From Kitasatospora viridis (lineage in GTDB: Bacteria; Actinomycetota; Actinomycetes; Streptomycetales; Streptomycetaceae), in NCBI RefSeq assembly GCF_007829815.1, contig NZ_VIWT01000001.1, forward strand, positions 2,813,501 to 2,877,500: a DNA stretch of 64,000 bases. The letters run 5' to 3'. The position numbers and the translations under genes are program-made. This document shows, in pieces, positions 60,267 to 64,000 of this stretch. Positions within the stretch are counted from its first letter, which is position 1; each line of letters opens with the position of its first letter. The notes below the pieces were generated by a model, which was not told the origin of the DNA, ran no database searches, and saw nothing but the letters and a program-made list of their open reading frames with translations.

Positions 60267-61082
60267 CCGCCCGGTGGCGAAGACCGGCCAGCCGATCTCG
60301 GTCCGCCAGCGCGAGCGGTCCGCCGTCTCCCGCCGCCCCACCAGGTAGTGCTCGCGCACCGGCCCGGCCACCGCCAGCGCGTGCCGGGCGACGTGGGCGG
60401 CCAGCATGCCGTAGGCCCGGTCGTTCTCCTCCGGCGGCCCGGCGTGCGTGATCACCGCCAACTCGACGGCGGGCAGCACCGTTTCGACCACCCGCCCGGC
60501 CGGCCGCAGACCCGCCGGACACGGCAGGTACACCGTGGCCTCCCCGCGGTGGTGGGTGAAGACCTCGTCGGCGTAGACCCCGCCGGGCGGACCGTCCGCG
60601 GCGGCGCCCTGCGCCTCCAGCACCGCGTACAACTCGCCCAGCGCGCCCTGCAGCCAGAGCCCGGCCCCACTCGCGTCCACCACCTCGCGGATCGCCAGCG
60701 CCCTGGTCGCCGGCACGCCGCGCACCTCCACCTCCCCCTGCGGCGGGCCGTCCAGCAGGTCCCGCAGCGCCGTGACGGCCAGTCGGGTGCGGTCCAACTC
60801 GCCCTCCAGCCGGGCCAGGTGATTGGCGAGCAGGTCGGCCCTGGCGTTCGGCCCGGGCGCAGTCAGCACTCCCCGCACCTGCTCCAGCGGCATCCCCAGG
60901 TCGCGCAGCCGCCGGATCACCTGGGCCGCCGGGATCTGCTCGGCGGTGTAGCGCCGGTAGCCGGTGCGCGGGTCGATGTCGGCCGGCTCCAGCAGTCCGG
61001 CCTGGTGGTAGTGGCGCAGCGTCTTGACGGTCAGCAGGGTGGCCCGGGCGAAGTCACCGATCGGCAGCAGCATGCCGCTCAT
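60249..61082 (-). CDS. MerR-family regulator with a GyrI/BmrR-like effector domain
   Basis: A 277-residue regulator. The N-terminus reads LPIGDFARATLLTVKTLRHYHQAGLLEPADIDPRTGYRRYTAEQ, the MerR winged helix, followed by a coiled coil and a C-terminal GyrI-like domain (VEVRGVPATRALAIREVVDA, EATVYLPCPAGLRP, AVITHAGPPEENDRAYGML) that binds hydrophobic drugs in BmrR. ATG at 61080-61082 has GGGGGAG upstream, which is itself part of a palindrome. It is divergent from the SnoaL-like gene at 61192. Confidence 0.92.
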   Translation of the reverse strand: MSGMLLPIGDFARATLLTVKTLRHYHQAGLLEPADIDPRTGYRRYTAEQIPAAQVIRRLRDLGMPLEQVRGVLTAPGPNARADLLANHLARLEGELDRTRLAVTALRDLLDGPPQGEVEVRGVPATRALAIREVVDASGAGLWLQGALGELYAVLEAQGAAADGPPGGVYADEVFTHHRGEATVYLPCPAGLRPAGRVVETVLPAVELAVITHAGPPEENDRAYGMLAAHVARHALAVAGPVREHYLVGRRETADRSRWRTEIGWPVFATGRSPRVE

Positions 61083-61089
61083 TCTGCGG

Positions 61090-61106
61090 TCTCCCCCGGG
61101 GGGAGA
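61090..61106. promoter_or_regulatory. GC-palindrome between the MerR gene and the divergent SnoaL-like gene
   Basis: TCTCCCCC-G-GGGGGAGA, a perfect 17-bp palindrome eight bases upstream of the MerR ATG. It contains the SD sequence and could be an operator or an mRNA structure. Confidence 0.45.
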
Positions 61107-61191
61107 GTGCGGTGGCCCGGCGGCCGTTGACCCTGCCCCGGCCGCACTGCGGAGGCTGGACGCACCAACCCACCGGGAAACGGAGAACACC

Positions 61192-61572
61192 GTGAACACC
61201 ACCACCCTGACCGACCTCGTCACCCGCTACCTGGCCGTCTGGGCCGAGCCGGACGCCGCCCGCCGGGCCGCCGCCGTCGCCGAACTCTGGGCCCCCGACG
61301 CGGTGCAGCTCACCGAGGAGGCCGAGTTCGCCGGCCACTCGGCGCTCACCGGGCGGGTCGCCGAGGCCCAGCATGCCTTCTGCGCCGAGCGCGGCTGGGC
61401 GGTGACCGCCGCCGACGACGCCCGCGCCCACCACGACTGCGCCGCCTTCACCATCCAGCTGGAGCAGGCCGGCGAGCGGCTCTGGGCCGCCCGGGTCTTC
61501 CTGCTGCTCGCCGAGGACGGCCGGATCCGCCGCGACCACCACCTGACGGTCCAGGACCTGCAGGTGGGTTGA
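61192..61572 (+). CDS. SnoaL-like (NTF2-fold) protein
   Basis: A 126-residue protein: LVTRYLAVWAEPDAARRAAAVAELWAPDAVQL, GHSALTGRVAEAQHAFC and RVFLLLAEDGRIRRDHHLTV, all in NTF2-fold positions. GTG at 61192 has GGAG six bases upstream. It is divergent from the MerR gene, which probably controls it. The stop codon forms part of a TGACGGTCCGTCA palindrome (61570-61582) also found before the other SnoaL-like gene. Confidence 0.85.
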   Translation: MNTTTLTDLVTRYLAVWAEPDAARRAAAVAELWAPDAVQLTEEAEFAGHSALTGRVAEAQHAFCAERGWAVTAADDARAHHDCAAFTIQLEQAGERLWAARVFLLLAEDGRIRRDHHLTVQDLQVG

Positions 61573-61579
61573 CGGTCCG

Positions 61580-62770
61580 TCAGCGTGCCGGCCGGAACAC
61601 CCACAACCGCATCAGCGTGAACCGCGCCGCCGTCGCGCAGGCGTTGGCCACCACCAGGGTGGCCAGCTCGACGCCGTGCGAGGCGTGCGGCTCGGTCGCG
61701 GCGAGCAGCCCGATCGCCCCGCTGCTCAGCACCACGCCGATCACGAACGCGGCCCCGCCCTGGAGCTGGTGGCGCAGCGCGTCCTGCCCGCCGCGCACGC
61801 CGAAGGTGAAGCGGCGGTTGAGGGTGGTGCTGGCCACCGCGGTCACCGCCTGGGCCAGGAAGTTGGCGGCCAGCGCGGGCATCGCCCCGCGCAGCCAGAG
61901 GTAGAGCAGCAGGTAGGACACGGTGCCGACGAAGCCGATCACGGCGAAGCTGGCCAACTGCCGGACCAGGCCCCGCCCCGGCGCGCCGGGCCGCGGCCGG
62001 CCCGGCAGTGCGGGGCGGCGGCGGAACGAGGCCCGGGCCATCCGGGCCATCCCCCGCAGGTCGTCCAGCGCGGTGCGCAGCACGTCCACCCGGCTGTCCG
62101 GGTCGTCGACCCAGTCCACCGGCACCTCGTGGATCCGCAGCCCGGCCCGTTCGGCCAGCAGCAGCAGTTCGGTGTCGAAGAACCAGGCCTCGTCCTCGAC
62201 CTCGGCCAGCAGCGGCCGGACCAGCTCGGTGCGGACCGCCTTGAACCCGCACTGGGCGTCGCTGAAGGAGGCCGCCATGGTGGTGCGCAGCAGGGCGTTG
62301 TAGCCGCGCGAGACCAGCTCGCGCTTGGCCCCGCGCACCACCGCCGAGCCGCGGTGCAGCCGGGTGCCGATCGCCAGGTCGCTGTGGCCGGTGAGCAGCG
62401 GGGCGACCAGCGGCAGGAAGGCGTCCAGGCCGGTGGAGAGGTCCACGTCCATGTAGGCCACCACGTCCGCCGAGCTCTCGCTCCAGACCCGGCGCAGCGC
62501 CCGGCCGCGGCCCTTGAGCTCCAGGTGCACCGCCGTCACCCCGGACAGCTCCTCGGCGAGCCCGCGGGCCACCTCCCAGGTGCGGTCGGTGCTGGCGTTG
62601 TCGGCGATGGTGATCCGGAACGGGTACGGGAAGGTCTGCTCCAGGTAGCCGTGCAGGCGGCGCACGCTGCGGGCCAGCACGCGCTCCTCGTTGTGGACCG
62701 GCACGACCACCTCGACCGTCTGAACGATCGTCAGACCGGTCGGGTCCAGGAGCAGCTCGGAGTCCGTCAT
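61580..62770 (-). CDS. GT2 glycosyltransferase fused to a GtrA-like membrane domain
   Basis: A 396-residue protein. Residues 15-250 are a family-2 (DPM1/GtrB-like) glycosyltransferase: VVVPVHNEERVLARSVRRLH, ITIADNASTDRTWEVARGLA, VAYMDVDLSTGLDAFLPLVA (DxD), GTRLHRGSAVVRGAKRELVS, FSDAQCGFKAV. The C-terminal 120 residues are a GtrA domain of four helices (SFAVIGFVGTVSYLLLYLWL). Such proteins make or flip polyprenyl-phosphate sugars at the membrane. ATG at 62768-62770, divergent from the monooxygenase; no clear SD. Confidence 0.93.
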   Translation of the reverse strand: MTDSELLLDPTGLTIVQTVEVVVPVHNEERVLARSVRRLHGYLEQTFPYPFRITIADNASTDRTWEVARGLAEELSGVTAVHLELKGRGRALRRVWSESSADVVAYMDVDLSTGLDAFLPLVAPLLTGHSDLAIGTRLHRGSAVVRGAKRELVSRGYNALLRTTMAASFSDAQCGFKAVRTELVRPLLAEVEDEAWFFDTELLLLAERAGLRIHEVPVDWVDDPDSRVDVLRTALDDLRGMARMARASFRRRPALPGRPRPGAPGRGLVRQLASFAVIGFVGTVSYLLLYLWLRGAMPALAANFLAQAVTAVASTTLNRRFTFGVRGGQDALRHQLQGGAAFVIGVVLSSGAIGLLAATEPHASHGVELATLVVANACATAARFTLMRLWVFRPAR

Positions 62771-62869
62771 GACTGGAGATTCACAGCGCCTGATGGGCCC
62801 GCCATGATGGGAAGCTGAGATGGGGCTGAGAAGCCACCGCAGCTGCCCACCGCGACCCTTGGAGATGGC

Positions 62870-64000
62870 ATGGCCGGTACGGTAACTCAGTCCGAGGTGA
62901 TCGTGGTAGGGGCCGGCCCCACCGGTCTGCTGCTGGCCGGCGACCTGGCCGCGGCCGGGGTCGCGGTGACCGTGCTGGAGCAGCGCAGCGAGGAGTCCAA
63001 CCTGACCCGGGCCTTCGGGGTGCACGCCCGCACCCTGGAGCAGCTGGACGCCCGGGGCCTGGCCGACGAGCTGATCGCCACCGGCCGCACCATCGCCGGC
63101 CTGCGCGCCTTCGGCTCCTTGCAGGTGGACATGTCGGAGCTGCCCACCCGCTTCCCGTTCGTCCTGATCACCCCCCAGTCGAACACCGAACGGCTGCTCC
63201 ACGAACGGGCCCTGAAGGCCGGCGCGGTGATCCGCCGGGGCCACCGGGTGACCGGCCTGCGGCAGGACGCGGACGGCGTGCTGCTCACCGTCGAGACCCC
63301 GGACGGCACCGCCGACCACCGGGCCGGCTACGTGGTCGGCACCGACGGCGTGCACAGCACGGTGCGCGAACTGGCCGGCATCCCGTTCCCCGGCGAGTCG
63401 GTGGTCTCCTCGATGGAGCTGGCCGACGTGCGCCTCGCGGACGAGCCCGCCGGGGCGATCAGCACCGGTGCCAGCGCCGACGGCTTCGCCCTGGTCGCCC
63501 CGTTCGGGGACGGCTGGTACCGGCTGATGGCCTGGGACCGCAACCGCCAACTCCCGGACGGCGAACCGGTGGAGATCGAGCAGCTGACCGAGACGGCGAG
63601 CCGCGCGCTCGGCACCGACCTGGGCGTGCGCGAGGTCCGCTGGGTCTCCCGGTTGCACTGCGACGAGCGGATCGCCCCGCGCTACCGGGCCGACCGGGTG
63701 CTGCTGGCCGGCGACGCCGCGCACTGCCACTCGCCGGCCGGCGGCATGGGCATGAACACCGGGCTGCAGGACGCGGCCAACCTGGGCTGGAAGCTCGCCT
63801 CGGTGGTCAACGGGCACAGCCCGGACAGCCTGCTGGACAGCTACCAGGACGAGCGGCACCCGGTCGGCAGGCAGGTGGTGCGCGCCTCCGGCGGGCTGAT
63901 CCGGATGGCGCTCGCCCAGTCCAGCGGGCTGCGGGCGCTGCGCTCGGTGGTCGGCGGGCTGGGCGGGGTGGTCAACCCGCTGGCCGTCCGGGGCGCCCGC
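62870..64000 (+). CDS. FAD-dependent aromatic hydroxylase/monooxygenase, 3' end beyond the window
   Basis: 377 codons are present and the frame is open at the edge. The protein has the FAD dinucleotide fold VIVVGAGPTGLLLAGDLAAAG, the DG motif VVGTDGVHSTVRELAG and the GD motif VLLAGDAAHCHSPAGGMGMN. This is the class A flavoprotein hydroxylase family (PheA/TetX/polyketide hydroxylases); substrates are usually aromatic. GGAG lies five bases before the ATG at 62870. Substrate cannot be told from this part. Confidence 0.92.
   Translation, partial: MAGTVTQSEVIVVGAGPTGLLLAGDLAAAGVAVTVLEQRSEESNLTRAFGVHARTLEQLDARGLADELIATGRTIAGLRAFGSLQVDMSELPTRFPFVLITPQSNTERLLHERALKAGAVIRRGHRVTGLRQDADGVLLTVETPDGTADHRAGYVVGTDGVHSTVRELAGIPFPGESVVSSMELADVRLADEPAGAISTGASADGFALVAPFGDGWYRLMAWDRNRQLPDGEPVEIEQLTETASRALGTDLGVREVRWVSRLHCDERIAPRYRADRVLLAGDAAHCHSPAGGMGMNTGLQDAANLGWKLASVVNGHSPDSLLDSYQDERHPVGRQVVRASGGLIRMALAQSSGLRALRSVVGGLGGVVNPLAVRGAR

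Overview
The window is very GC-rich actinobacterial chromosome with third-position G/C bias, GTG and TTG starts, SD sites of the GGAGG type and many GTGA/ATGA start-stop overlaps. An ssgR-ssgA pair (sporulation regulators found in Streptomycetaceae), DUF397/XRE/DUF6879 genes, a TTA-containing gene and an SsgA of the Streptomyces type point to Streptomyces or Kitasatospora. No rRNA, tRNA, CRISPR, transposase, integrase or phage structural gene was seen; this looks like chromosomal core interrupted by small accessory patches.

Layout. 0-2.1 kb: cydB (partial) and cydA for cytochrome bd oxidase, with a Rex-like operator. 2.2-4.6 kb: an OmpR-type two-component system. 4.8-10 kb: a membrane protein, then a MacAB-like export operon (adaptor, ATPase, permease, Gly-rich membrane protein) with 11-bp direct repeats in its promoter. 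10-24.6 kb: mixed metabolism and regulation (GNATs, sugar O-acetyltransferase, hisC, LacI regulator, metallophosphoesterase, two Nudix-type proteins counting 35.7 kb, MarR, flavin reductase, secreted hydrolase) and a first VapBC module. 24.8-34 kb: CBS protein, second VapBC module with a clear operator, thiC under a TPP riboswitch, an NfeD-like/flotillin pair, VC0807-like membrane protein, TenA, cupin and holin-like protein. 34-40 kb: ssgA and ssgR, Nudix protein, a TTA-containing flavohemoglobin-like protein, a secreted glycine-rich protein and a GlxA-type regulator.

40.3-51.2 kb is the most accessory-looking part: oxidoreductase, erythromycin-esterase-like protein, two DUF6879 proteins, a small peptide gene coupled to a PCMT-like methyltransferase, two XRE regulators with a DUF397 partner, an RsbW-like kinase operon with three very small proteins, a Schlafen/AlbA-type ATP-binding protein and a ribbon-helix-helix gene that faces a hypothetical gene across a perfect 19-bp inverted repeat.

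51.2-64 kb: Lrp regulator, bkdABC branched-chain keto acid dehydrogenase with a divergent Lrp regulator, a TetR regulator divergent from paaN (phenylacetate degradation), then SnoaL-like, hydrolase, PadR, MerR, a GT2-GtrA glycosyltransferase and a truncated FAD monooxygenase. A near-identical 18-bp palindrome lies in both the bkd and paaN promoter regions, suggesting that the TetR protein coordinates branched-chain amino acid and phenylacetate catabolism. All functional assignments rest on motif recognition by eye; no database search was run.
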